DNA of 13,557 bases from a miscellaneous Crenarchaeota group-1 archaeon SG8-32-3 (GCA_001273335.1 LFWV01000016.1:1-13557), one strand, 5' to 3'; positions 1-6,462 are shown, counted from the stretch's first letter. The notes: generated from the sequence alone by a model not told the origin. Made by a program: numbers and translations.

Positions 1-185
1 CCTACCACTACCACCCCGTCAAAAATCAAGGCGATGGCGAGATAGCCATAGCACCATGTTTTCATGCTTACTCCTCTGGGTTGATTAATGCCAATGCCTA
101 TTAACACGCCAAACATTATTATGAAGCCTATTAATGCGAAAATCAAACATTCTCCCCTCACTGTGTAGACTATTTTCTTACTCAA
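1..185 (-). CDS. Partial membrane protein, N-terminal part
   Basis: The minus strand is open from a TTG at 185 to the window edge, with an in-frame TAA two codons before the TTG. The 61 visible residues begin MSKKIVYTVRGE. A hydrophobic helix follows (about residues 14-33), then a short polar linker containing NQPRGVSMK, then a second hydrophobic stretch ending in FDGVVVV at the edge. This pattern, with a polar N-terminus and two membrane segments, suggests a small integral membrane protein, but I recognise no family. There is no clear Shine-Dalgarno site. The gene is divergent from the radical SAM gene and the two share about 95 bases of upstream DNA. The start could also be the GTG ten codons in. 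Confidence 0.5.
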   Translation of the reverse strand, partial: MSKKIVYTVRGECLIFALIGFIIMFGVLIGIGINQPRGVSMKTWCYGYLAIALIFDGVVVV

Positions 186-279
186 ACCCGCTTAATAGCT
201 TATCTGCTCACACACATTTTCTCTGAAACCGCTTTTGAACCACTACCTTTTTTACTAAACCATATTGATACATCTAAGG

Positions 280-2367
280 ATGGTGACCACTTTAACAAAA
301 TTTGATGAAAGACACTGTCACAAATGGGCTCTCCTCCTGCGTAAAAGACGAGAAAAACTGAATCAAACCTTACTTGCAATAGCAAACGAAGATTTTGGCG
401 GAGCAAAACGCTTGTTACGCGAGATTTTCCATGGCATTTCAAGTGGCAAAAACGCTGAACCCGGAATGGTGGGGTCCCTTTTGTATCACATGGCTATGAT
501 CACCAAAATGGAGACGGAAACTCGTTTCCTGTTAGAAGAATTGGGTGTAGAAATGCCTGCTGTAGCTGAGGAGATAGAGCACTTCTACGGTGATTTCGCT
601 TCTGATGTGGATGAGCTTACGAAGCCCGTGGTTTCGATTAACATTGACATGCGTGCGGTCGTCGCCAAGGCCAGTTTAAGTACACCCGAAAAAATAAATG
701 TGTTCAACAAGCTGAATGAAAAAACCAAAACCGTGGAAAACATGCTCAGCGCGAAAAATCCTGAAGTAATTCAATACCTTGAAGCCTTGTTCAGGGATTG
801 GGCGCAGAACATTGTTGAAATGCGTTTGCGACAGGAATACGAGACAGTTAAAGGCTTTGTAGTTACTGCGGCTCTCGCTAAAATAATTGGTGTGCCGTGG
901 CTTAGGGGTGCAATGAAACGGGTTCAGGAAAAGTTTGGTGAAGAAACTGTTCGCATCGCGCTTGAGGTGACTCTTACTGTTGGGTTGCGCAGGGAAAACT
1001 TGCAGACGGTGATGTTGAGCGACCACTTCATCAATTACACTATGAATATGGCGAACCTTGATGGCCGCATGCAGTTTTTAAACTGCCCAATTTTCGCCAG
1101 CCACGACTATATAGCTAAGCAATTAGGCGTGACAGGTGATGTGGCGTCTCTTTTCTGCACTCATTTTTGCTTCGCTCACGCTAAGGCTATGTTGAAAACT
1201 GTTATGCCCTTCACATTTGAACTTTGGCAACCCAAGCGGATGGCTAATGACGGAAAATGCGAATTTTACCTTAAACTCGCCCATTCGCCCACCGCATCTA
1301 AATCAGAAAAGTTTGTTCCACTTGTTCTCTCATGGAACGTAACTCGGGAATGCAACCTGAAATGCCCTCACTGCTACATAAACGCTACCGATAAGACGCC
1401 TATAAATGAGTTAAGCACTGAAGAAGCAAAAAATCTTATAGACCAGATATGTGAAGTCAGTAAGCCCTTGCTCATTTTAAGCGGCGGCGAACCTCTTTTG
1501 CGCAAAGATATTTACGAGCTTGTCCGCTACGGCGCTTCGAAAGGGTTGAAGATGGGTTTAGGAAGCAACGGAAGTCTAATTGATGAAGCCACCGCCAAGA
1601 AACTTGAGGAAGCAGGCATAGAAACAGTTTCAATCAGCTTGGACTCGCATGTTCCAGAGCAGCATGACGCGTTCCGAGGTGTAAAAGGTTCATGGGAGAA
1701 GGCTGTTAACGCCATCAAAGCATTGCGGGAAAATGGCGTGCTTGTGCAGGTTAACACTACGGTAACCCAGCAAAACTACGGTCAAATCGACGATATCATG
1801 TCGCTGGCTGAAAAGTTGGGCGTGGAAAACTTTCACTTGTTCTTTCTGGTGCCTACTGGAAGAGGCGTGAAAATCGAGGATCTATCCCCCGCTAAATACG
1901 AAGAGATGATTAGAACAACTTTCGGGAAGGCTGCTCGACACAAACTTAACGTGAGACCTTCCTGCGCGCCCCAGTTCATGCGCATCGCAAAGGATATGAG
2001 ATTGAACATGAGCAGGTGGATTCGAGGCTGCATCGCAGGTCTATACTACTGCAGGGTTTATCCCAACGGTGATATCACTCCTTGTCCTTACCTTCCAATA
2101 AAACTTGGCAATATACGCGAAAAAACATTCAAAGAAATTTGGTATAACTCTGAAATGTTCAAAACACTGCGCGATTTTGACACTTTGAAAGGAAAATGCG
2201 GAAAATGCGAACACCGCACTATATGTGGGGGCTGCCGTGCGCGCGCGTATGGGCTTTCAAGTGATTTCATAGACTACTGCGGTGACCTTCATAAGCCTGC
2301 AGAGTTGAAAGGCGACTACTTGACTGAAGACCCATGGTGTGTTTATAAGCCAAAGAAATCAAGTTAA
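280..2367 (+). CDS. Radical SAM/SPASM protein with N-terminal ATC-hydrolase-like domain
   Basis: This 695-residue protein has two parts. The C-terminal half is a radical SAM enzyme. It has the iron-sulfur motif CNLKCPHC (C358, C362, C365), a SGGEP SAM-binding motif at 401-405, and a SPASM region with C584, C591, C602, the cluster C640/C643/C649/C652 (CGKCEHRTICGGC), then C667 and C687. The texture around YPNGDITPCPYLP and CGGCRARAYG resembles the NirJ/AhbC/AhbD family of heme and heme d1 maturases, but the substrate cannot be told from sequence. The N-terminal ~330 residues are mostly helical. They end in a conserved-looking cysteine/histidine region (C269, C293-T-H-F-C297, H300, GKC at 325-327) that resembles the L-2-amino-thiazoline-4-carboxylate hydrolase-like family. 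That assignment is tentative. I prefer ATG 280 because a weak TATA-like stretch near 250-260 would place transcription start almost on it (leaderless). An in-frame TTG at 265 is the alternative. No operon partner is visible. Confidence 0.85.
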   Translation: MVTTLTKFDERHCHKWALLLRKRREKLNQTLLAIANEDFGGAKRLLREIFHGISSGKNAEPGMVGSLLYHMAMITKMETETRFLLEELGVEMPAVAEEIEHFYGDFASDVDELTKPVVSINIDMRAVVAKASLSTPEKINVFNKLNEKTKTVENMLSAKNPEVIQYLEALFRDWAQNIVEMRLRQEYETVKGFVVTAALAKIIGVPWLRGAMKRVQEKFGEETVRIALEVTLTVGLRRENLQTVMLSDHFINYTMNMANLDGRMQFLNCPIFASHDYIAKQLGVTGDVASLFCTHFCFAHAKAMLKTVMPFTFELWQPKRMANDGKCEFYLKLAHSPTASKSEKFVPLVLSWNVTRECNLKCPHCYINATDKTPINELSTEEAKNLIDQICEVSKPLLILSGGEPLLRKDIYELVRYGASKGLKMGLGSNGSLIDEATAKKLEEAGIETVSISLDSHVPEQHDAFRGVKGSWEKAVNAIKALRENGVLVQVNTTVTQQNYGQIDDIMSLAEKLGVENFHLFFLVPTGRGVKIEDLSPAKYEEMIRTTFGKAARHKLNVRPSCAPQFMRIAKDMRLNMSRWIRGCIAGLYYCRVYPNGDITPCPYLPIKLGNIREKTFKEIWYNSEMFKTLRDFDTLKGKCGKCEHRTICGGCRARAYGLSSDFIDYCGDLHKPAELKGDYLTEDPWCVYKPKKSS

Positions 2368-2409
2368 GAAATTGTGCCTCACTAGGAAAAGCGCTATATT
2401 CTCCTATTT

Positions 2410-2422
2410 TAGCACCGTGCTA
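2410..2422. terminator. Palindrome between convergent genes, candidate terminator
   Basis: TAGCAC-C-GTGCTA is a perfect 6-bp inverted repeat around one base. It lies exactly between the stop of the radical SAM gene (2367) and the stop of the minus-strand small gene (2423). A T-rich stretch (about 2438-2449) follows on the plus strand, as expected for archaeal termination. The position is suggestive, but the stem is short and the T-run lies inside the neighbouring gene. Confidence 0.35.
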
Positions 2423-2590
2423 TTAGTGTTGTTTAGCTCTTTTTTTCTTGTTCGATAGCTTGGAAATTTTTATTTGGGCTTTGCTCAGTACTTCTTGTAC
2501 TGCCTTTTGTGCTTCAGCTTTGCTTTGGAATGCGTCTTCAAGTTCTATCCATGGCAAGCTATCGTCAAGTTTTATCCATGCCGAGTACAT
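2423..2590 (-). CDS. Small charged protein, 55 residues
   Basis: An ATG at 2590 opens a 55-residue frame ending at a TAA at 2423. The protein begins MYSAWIKLDDSLPWIELEDA, continues as a helix rich in A, E, K and Q (about residues 20-42), and ends in a very basic tail (SNKKKRAKQH). This composition is far more protein-like than the serine/phenylalanine-rich reading of the opposite strand. A GGTTGTGAG stretch just before the ATG may act as a weak ribosome site. A TATA-like TTTAAA near 2641-2646 sits upstream at a suitable distance. I recognise no family. The basic tail allows nucleic-acid binding, but that is a guess. It converges with the radical SAM gene. Confidence 0.55.
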   Translation of the reverse strand: MYSAWIKLDDSLPWIELEDAFQSKAEAQKAVQEVLSKAQIKISKLSNKKKRAKQH

Positions 2591-2686
2591 TATAGCTCAC
2601 AACCCAAATTTCTTGCTTGAATATTTTCAAGCGTGAGCATTTTAAACGCTTGTGACGTTCTGATATATATTTGGAATCTTAGAAAA

Positions 2687-2695
2687 TTATTTAAG
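2687..2695 (+). promoter_or_regulatory. TATA-like promoter of the transporter leader
   Basis: TTATTTAAG fits an archaeal TATA box. Transcription would start about 25 bases later, near 2716-2720, some 285 bases before the transporter start codon. A long 5' region would therefore precede the transporter. Another AT-rich TATA-like run (TGATATATATTT, 2661-2672) lies just upstream and could serve either strand. Confidence 0.35.
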
Positions 2696-2738
2696 CGATA
2701 TACAACTTCTCAAATAAACGTTAGGAGTGCAAGTTGAA

Positions 2739-2888
2739 GTGGTATTTGGCAGCCCGCAAGCACACGTGCTGGTAGAGAGGTGCCTGTGGATGGCTGAAAA
2801 CGAACAACAGCTGCGAAGGGAAAAACATGAAAGTAGCTTACACTTCCCCTCATCTATTCAAAGCCCTTCCAGCGATAGCTCAAAATAA
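2739..2888 (+). CDS. Possible small ORF in transporter leader
   Basis: A GTG at 2739 opens a 49-residue frame, with an AGGAG (2723-2727) eleven bases upstream. An in-frame GTG at 2727 is also possible. The product has a short hydrophobic start, a charged middle (AENEQQLRREKHE) and a serine/proline-rich end. It matches nothing I know. The same stretch can form several short hairpins (2736-2846), so it may be leader RNA rather than coding sequence. It overlaps the next small ORF in another frame, so at most one of the two is likely real. Confidence 0.2.
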   Translation: MVFGSPQAHVLVERCLWMAENEQQLRREKHESSLHFPSSIQSPSSDSSK

Positions 2889-3000
2889 AATATCAAGGAA
2901 ACCTCCTAGACCACTTAGTCACTTATCAAAACCTTTTCTTCATTCATTTTTGGTTTTTCTCTTTTTGCTTTCTCTGACGAAATTTAGGAGGTGGCAATAG
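2827..3000 (+). CDS. Possible small leader protein before the transporter
   Basis: An ATG at 2827 follows a GAAGGG (2815-2820) at a six-base spacing. It opens a 57-residue frame that stops three bases before the transporter's GTG. The product has a basic, proline-rich middle (SRKPPRPLSHLSK, 22-34), a hydrophobic stretch (37-50) that could be one membrane helix, and a basic end. The tight spacing to the transporter suggests translational coupling. However, the hydrophobic stretch comes from T-rich DNA, which always translates as F/L/V, and that T-rich DNA could instead be a terminator. No family is recognised. Confidence 0.3.
   Translation: MKVAYTSPHLFKALPAIAQNKISRKPPRPLSHLSKPFLHSFLVFLFLLSLTKFRRWQ
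2986..2993 (+). promoter_or_regulatory. Strong Shine-Dalgarno site fixing the transporter start
   Basis: AGGAGGTG is a near-perfect match to the 16S anti-Shine-Dalgarno. It lies ten bases before GTG 3004. It decides in favour of that GTG over the next in-frame ATG at 3040. Confidence 0.7.
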
Positions 3001-3003
3001 CCG

Positions 3004-4209
3004 GTGTCACATACAGGCGTTTCAAAAAGCTTCTCGGCAATGCTCAAGGAAGCCTCATTAGCTTTTTCTTTCGGTTTGGCGGGGATACTCGCAGGTTTCA
3101 TAGTAGCTTCTCAATCTGGTATTTTCAGCTTAAAACCATCATGGGTTCTAGCGCTTTATCCTGCAATTATCAGCGCAAAAGGGGTTGGTAGTGGTTTATT
3201 AAGCGGTCGCCTAAGCACTGGGTTGCACCTTGGTACCATTTATCCCAAATTTTTCGGGAACACAAAGAGCTTTTACAAGTTGATTGAAGTTTTGATAGTT
3301 TTAACTTTGGTGACCAGTTTCACAATTTGCGCTATATCTATGGTTTTTGGTAATCTGTTTTGGGGAATAACTTTGGCTGATTTCCTCTCTATTTTGTCGG
3401 TTATCATAACGACTATGGCTTTAGGCCTTTTACTTTCCTTCGTAACTATAAAAGTCTCCTTCATCTCCTTTGAAAAAGGGTTAGACCCGGATGTTGTTGT
3501 ATATCCCGTGATGTCAACGGTTGCCGACATTTTTGTTACGCTCTGCTATGTTGCAGTTCTCAATTTATTTTTCATTGGTGTTTGGGGCCAGTGGTTTATT
3601 GGTCTTGCTTGTTTGATTCCAGTGTTTCTTGTTTTCTATATTCTATCTAACAACCTTCATGAGGCTGATTTCATCAAGACCTTTAAAGAGTCTATAATTA
3701 CCATGTTGATTGTAGCTTTCCTGGTTAACATAACTGGAACCATTCTCCATGGAATAAATAGTTTTGTGGAAGGTCGCCGCCCAGAAATAATCACTGTTTA
3801 CCCTGCTTTGATTGGCATGATAGGAAACGTAGGTTCCGTCATCGGCTCTACTGCCACGACAAAACTTGCTTTGGGTCTACTTACTCCCTCTTTTTCTTCA
3901 ATAAAGAACCACGCAAAGACTATTTTCAGTGCTTGGGTTGCTTCCCTCATGATGTTTTTCATACTAGCCGTTATGGCCCTTTCGATACACAATATGTTTT
4001 CCTTTTCCTCTTTTTACAGACTTATTTCAATTGTTTTACTTGCCAACGTTCTCGCTTTTGTTGCAATAGTCTTTTTATCTTATGCGGTTTCAATTTTAAC
4101 TTTCAAGAGAGGATTGGATCCCGATAACTTCGTTATACCTGTCGAAAGTTCTTTAGCTGACAGTGTAACCTCGATTGCTTTATTTGTAGCATTAGTATTG
4201 ATTATGTGA
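3004..4209 (+). CDS. SLC41/MgtE-like divalent cation transporter, two repeats
   Basis: This 401-residue protein is almost entirely hydrophobic, with about ten membrane segments and no soluble CBS or MgtE_N domain. It holds two copies of an MgtE-type membrane unit. Repeat 1 has PAIISAKGVGSGLLSGRLST (53-72) and GLDPD (159-163) with a later acidic residue at D175. Repeat 2 has YPALIGMIGNVGSVIGSTAT (266-285) and GLDPD (370-374) with D386. Single MgtE units dimerise in bacteria, while SLC41 proteins carry both halves in one chain, as here. The family moves Mg2+ or similar divalent cations across the cytoplasmic membrane; the ion here is inferred. The GTG start is set by a strong Shine-Dalgarno site. 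The two genes downstream (67 and 2 bases apart) encode PhoU-like/RCK_C proteins that probably regulate it. Confidence 0.85.
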   Translation: MSHTGVSKSFSAMLKEASLAFSFGLAGILAGFIVASQSGIFSLKPSWVLALYPAIISAKGVGSGLLSGRLSTGLHLGTIYPKFFGNTKSFYKLIEVLIVLTLVTSFTICAISMVFGNLFWGITLADFLSILSVIITTMALGLLLSFVTIKVSFISFEKGLDPDVVVYPVMSTVADIFVTLCYVAVLNLFFIGVWGQWFIGLACLIPVFLVFYILSNNLHEADFIKTFKESIITMLIVAFLVNITGTILHGINSFVEGRRPEIITVYPALIGMIGNVGSVIGSTATTKLALGLLTPSFSSIKNHAKTIFSAWVASLMMFFILAVMALSIHNMFSFSSFYRLISIVLLANVLAFVAIVFLSYAVSILTFKRGLDPDNFVIPVESSLADSVTSIALFVALVLIM

Positions 4210-4276
4210 CCGTGAAAAAGAGTATGATTAAAATATCAAATACTCAATATCTAACTGCGGAGCGCCTCTAAAGAGC

Positions 4277-4885
4277 ATGCCACAATTTGAAAAGATTGAG
4301 TACAAACCTATCCCCGTCAGTGATCTTCTGGTGGAAATGAAGAACCTCTCTGAGCTTATGATTGACTTGGCTTACTCAGCCGCTTTGTTTAACGACAAAG
4401 AACTCGCAGAAGATGTTATTGAACTTGAAAGTCGCATTGATACTTTAGCCTATCTCTTAGATATGGAAATAATGATTGCGGCTAGAGACGCTGAAGACGC
4501 GGAGACTTTGATTGGTGTTTCCACCGTAGCCTCCGCATCAGATAAGATCTCTGACGCTGCCGCTGACATCGCCGCCATAGTAACACGCAATATCGGTATA
4601 CACCCCATAATCGGCGAGATTTTCGAAAAAGTTGAAGAGCGGCTTATGAAGGCAACGGTCAAGGAAGACTCCGTTATAGCAGGCAAACGAATTGATGAGC
4701 TTGATTTGGCTGCGAGAATGGGTGTTGACATAATCGCCATCCGCCGAAACAAAGATTGGATGCTGGATCCAGAAGAAACTGCACATGTATTTCCCGGAGA
4801 TATTCTGATAACACGTGGAGCCCCCATGGGCATTAAAGAGTTCAAGGATTTAGCTGAGGGGCGACTCAAGCACTTGGAGGACTGA
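4277..4885 (+). CDS. PhoU-like/RCK_C regulatory protein A
   Basis: The protein has 202 residues. Residues about 15-125 form a helical PhoU-like region containing NLSELMIDLAYSAALF. Residues about 128-196 form an RCK_C (TrkA-C) domain, with SVIAGKRIDELDL leading into DIIAIRRN and HVFPGDILITRG. There is no RCK_N Rossmann domain, so it is not a full TrkA-type gating subunit. RCK_C domains bind small ligands and gate or modulate ion channels and transporters. Together with the transporter upstream and its paralogue downstream, this suggests a cytoplasmic regulator of cation transport. No good Shine-Dalgarno precedes ATG 4277. A TATA-like TTAAAATATC (4229-4238) would give a short leader, so this pair may also be transcribed separately. 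Confidence 0.8.
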   Translation: MPQFEKIEYKPIPVSDLLVEMKNLSELMIDLAYSAALFNDKELAEDVIELESRIDTLAYLLDMEIMIAARDAEDAETLIGVSTVASASDKISDAAADIAAIVTRNIGIHPIIGEIFEKVEERLMKATVKEDSVIAGKRIDELDLAARMGVDIIAIRRNKDWMLDPEETAHVFPGDILITRGAPMGIKEFKDLAEGRLKHLED

Positions 4886-4887
4886 CA

Positions 4888-5487
4888 ATGGTGGAGCATA
4901 AACGCGAAGTATTCGAAGAAATCGTAACACGGTTCGTTGAACTCAAAAACACCTCTGAGCTTATGATTGACTTGGCCTATTCCTCACTAATGTTGAATAG
5001 CAAGGACTTAGCTGAAGAAGTGGAACGCCTTGAAGAGTACATGGATAAGATGCACACAGATTTTGAGCTTCTAGCTTTGACAAGTGGTTTCAATAAAGCA
5101 GAGGCTTCTGGCTTTTTAGGGCTTATCCGCTTGGGTGTAGCAACCGAAAAACTTGCGGATGCTGCGGCTGAGATGGCTGAAGTTGTGCTTAGAGACATTG
5201 AACCTCATCCAGTGTTGAAGCTAGCCATACGAGAAGCTGAAGAAACCGTTACCCAAGCTTGTGTTACCGAAGGGTCTCCTCTCATTAATAAAACTCTGAA
5301 AGAAGCGAGAGTGCCCGAAGAAACAGGCATGTGGATTTTGGCTATAAAACGCAGCGAAAAAAGTTTACGCCCCAAACCTAGCATGAAGATTCAACTAGGT
5401 GACATACTGATAGCTTCAGGTTACGCTGAAGGCGTCGAAGACCTCCAAAAACTCGCCTCTCCCTCACAGCAATTCAACATTGAGTAG
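4888..5487 (+). CDS. PhoU-like/RCK_C regulatory protein B
   Basis: This 199-residue protein has the same architecture as the gene before it. A PhoU-like helical part (about 8-122) contains NTSELMIDLAYSSLML. An RCK_C domain follows (about 125-190), with SPLINKTLKEARVPEETGM, ILAIKRSE and IQLGDILIASG. The shared SELMIDLAYS block and identical domain order show a tandem duplication, but the sequences have diverged well beyond a recent copy. Only two bases separate it from the previous stop, and a GGAGG inside that gene's end serves as its ribosome site, so the two are co-translated. A heteromeric regulator is plausible. Confidence 0.8.
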   Translation: MVEHKREVFEEIVTRFVELKNTSELMIDLAYSSLMLNSKDLAEEVERLEEYMDKMHTDFELLALTSGFNKAEASGFLGLIRLGVATEKLADAAAEMAEVVLRDIEPHPVLKLAIREAEETVTQACVTEGSPLINKTLKEARVPEETGMWILAIKRSEKSLRPKPSMKIQLGDILIASGYAEGVEDLQKLASPSQQFNIE

Positions 5488-5560
5488 TTTAGATACTTAT
5501 TTCAGCTTCATCAATACTATAAACGGGTAATTAATACTTACTTCTACAGGAGGGTTATCC

Positions 5561-5959
5561 ATATCCCAGATTGAAGATAAAACGAAAAAAAACAGCTCAT
5601 TTACTTGCCCGAACGTCTCTTGCGGCAAAATTTTCAATAAGCCTCTCAGAGCTTTAAATCTGCAGCAAGACAATGGGGAACCCTACGACGCGTGTCCGTA
5701 CTGTTTAACCGAAATAACCGTGGATGATGAACCCAGAATCGCCTCTTATGAACCAGAAGTTTTGGAACTGGACGAAACTGAATCTGAAGTTGGAGAAGTG
5801 GCTCCTTCAGAAGAAAAGGTTGAAACTCCTGAGGCACCATCTGAATGTACACACTACCTTGGCTATCTAAGTGAAAAACCTTCAAAAGAGCAGATTCCGG
5901 ACGAGTGTATGATGTGCAAGGATATAGTTACCTGTATGCTCAAGAAAATGAAGCAGTAG
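5561..5959 (+). CDS. Cysteine-rich zinc-ribbon protein with apparent AUA start
   Basis: The frame encodes a zinc-ribbon-like N-terminus (C16, C21, C45, C48; TCPNVSCGKIF ... ACPYC), an acidic low-complexity linker (about 54-94) and a C-terminal cysteine motif (C96-T-H98-YLGYL ... C116-x2-C119-x5-C125). The C-terminal pattern could bind zinc or an iron-sulfur cluster. This order recalls a family of small archaeal metal-binding proteins of unknown role, which I know only from general impression. Between the in-frame TAA at 5528 and the zinc ribbon there is no ATG, GTG or TTG. A strong AGGAGGG (5548-5554) sits six bases before an ATA at 5561, so I place the start there, giving 132 residues. The first canonical start, GTG 5720, would cut off the whole zinc ribbon. 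A missing base in the A-run at 5585-5592 is an alternative that would bring TTG 5571 into frame. A TATA-like ACTATAAACG (5515-5524) suggests its own promoter. Confidence 0.75.
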   Translation: MSQIEDKTKKNSSFTCPNVSCGKIFNKPLRALNLQQDNGEPYDACPYCLTEITVDDEPRIASYEPEVLELDETESEVGEVAPSEEKVETPEAPSECTHYLGYLSEKPSKEQIPDECMMCKDIVTCMLKKMKQ

Positions 5960-5982
5960 GGTCGGTTCTTCGTTATACACAC

Positions 5983-5993
5983 CTATTTATAAC
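5983..5993 (+). promoter_or_regulatory. TATA-like promoter of the small-gene region
   Basis: CTATTTATAAC is a good TATA match. Predicted transcription start is near 6015, about 15 bases before the ATG at 6030. It supports a transcript through the otherwise gene-poor stretch 5960-6400. Confidence 0.45.
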
Positions 5994-6029
5994 ATTTTGA
6001 TTAGTTTTCTAGAGCGTAGCTAGTAGACG

Positions 6030-6149
6030 ATGTATTTGTCGACTACTTCACAAGAAACCACTCCAGAAACTGTCACTTTTGTAACTCTCCAATTAAGAAA
6101 AATGAAAGCTGAAGTAGTTACGACTATTATTACTTCCTTTCTAAAATGA
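6030..6149 (+). CDS. Possible 39-residue ORF with in-frame continuation past UGA
   Basis: An ATG at 6030, just downstream of a good TATA box, opens a 39-residue frame. It has a threonine-rich start and then a helix-like LQLRKMKAEVVTTIITSFLK, stopping at TGA 6147. The same frame stays open for another 36 codons to TGA 6258, reading a coding-like stretch (KHKRVYLEGGVYIAEVET) with internal TTG codons at 6168 and 6189. This could be a broken single gene, two tiny genes, or non-coding RNA. A repeat, TAACTCTCCAA at 6082-6092 and 6232-6242, lies 150 bases apart in the same frame and encodes similar TLQ segments. No family is recognised. Confidence 0.25.
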   Translation: MYLSTTSQETTPETVTFVTLQLRKMKAEVVTTIITSFLK

Positions 6150-6246
6150 CTAGAGCACAAGAGCGGTTTGAAGCATAAGCGGGTTTATTTGGAAGGGGGA
6201 GTCTACATAGCGGAGGTCGAAACCAGAAACTTAACTCTCCAAGTTA

Positions 6247-6402
6247 GTGGAGACGCGTGAAATTAAAGAATATGATGTGCAACCTGAAAGTGAAGAATGG
6301 TTATTCGCTTTATTTTCTCTAAACCCGCTCTTAATCGTGTTTATTATCTCTGCAATAGTTAATATAGGCATATTTTTCGATTTCAAACCACTCGAACTAT
6401 AA
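6247..6402 (+). CDS. Small single-helix membrane protein, 51 residues
   Basis: A GTG at 6247 begins a 51-residue protein with an acidic, polar N-terminus (METREIKEYDVQPESEEW). One hydrophobic segment follows (about 18-44, containing LNPLLIVFIISAIVNIGIFF), then a short tail. The frame has a TAA just five codons upstream, so GTG is the only canonical start. No Shine-Dalgarno is visible. It overlaps the end of the upstream interrupted frame by 14 bases. The polar-then-single-helix layout is typical of small membrane proteins, but the family is unknown. Confidence 0.5.
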   Translation: METREIKEYDVQPESEEWLFALFSLNPLLIVFIISAIVNIGIFFDFKPLEL

Positions 6403-6418
6403 TTAATTATTTAGAACA

Positions 6419-6462
6419 AAAAGTCTCCTAAAATTAAAAAAATTATAGAGTTGGGAGATTTT
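6419..6462. terminator. Hairpin between convergent genes, candidate bidirectional terminator
   Basis: AAAA-G-TCTCC (6419-6428) pairs with GGAGATTTT (6454-6462) as nine base pairs with a single bulged G around an AT-rich loop. The 3' arm ends in T's on the plus strand, and the 5' A-run gives T's on the minus strand. It lies in the 90-base gap between the 51-residue plus-strand gene and the minus-strand gene ending at 6493. Confidence 0.45.

Noticed and set aside
676..1026. 116-codon minus-strand frame opposite the radical SAM gene.
   Set aside because: A shadow of a well-supported gene, with no ribosome site or family resemblance.
2448..2636. 62-codon plus-strand frame beginning with TTG.
   Set aside because: Serine- and phenylalanine-rich reading of the strand opposite a better small gene (2423-2590, minus).
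2779..2822. Partial resemblance to a TPP riboswitch: GGTGCC, then GGCTGA, then CTGCGAAGGGAA in the right order.
   Set aside because: The conserved CUGAGA reads CUGAAA, the pyrophosphate-sensing CCUGAUC...UAAU element is absent, and the whole stretch is about 45 bases, too short. A covariance search with the TPP model would settle it; I expect no significant hit.
4450..4899. 149-codon minus-strand frame opposite the first RCK_C gene.
   Set aside because: Serine/alanine-rich mirror of a clearly coding plus-strand gene; no start signals.
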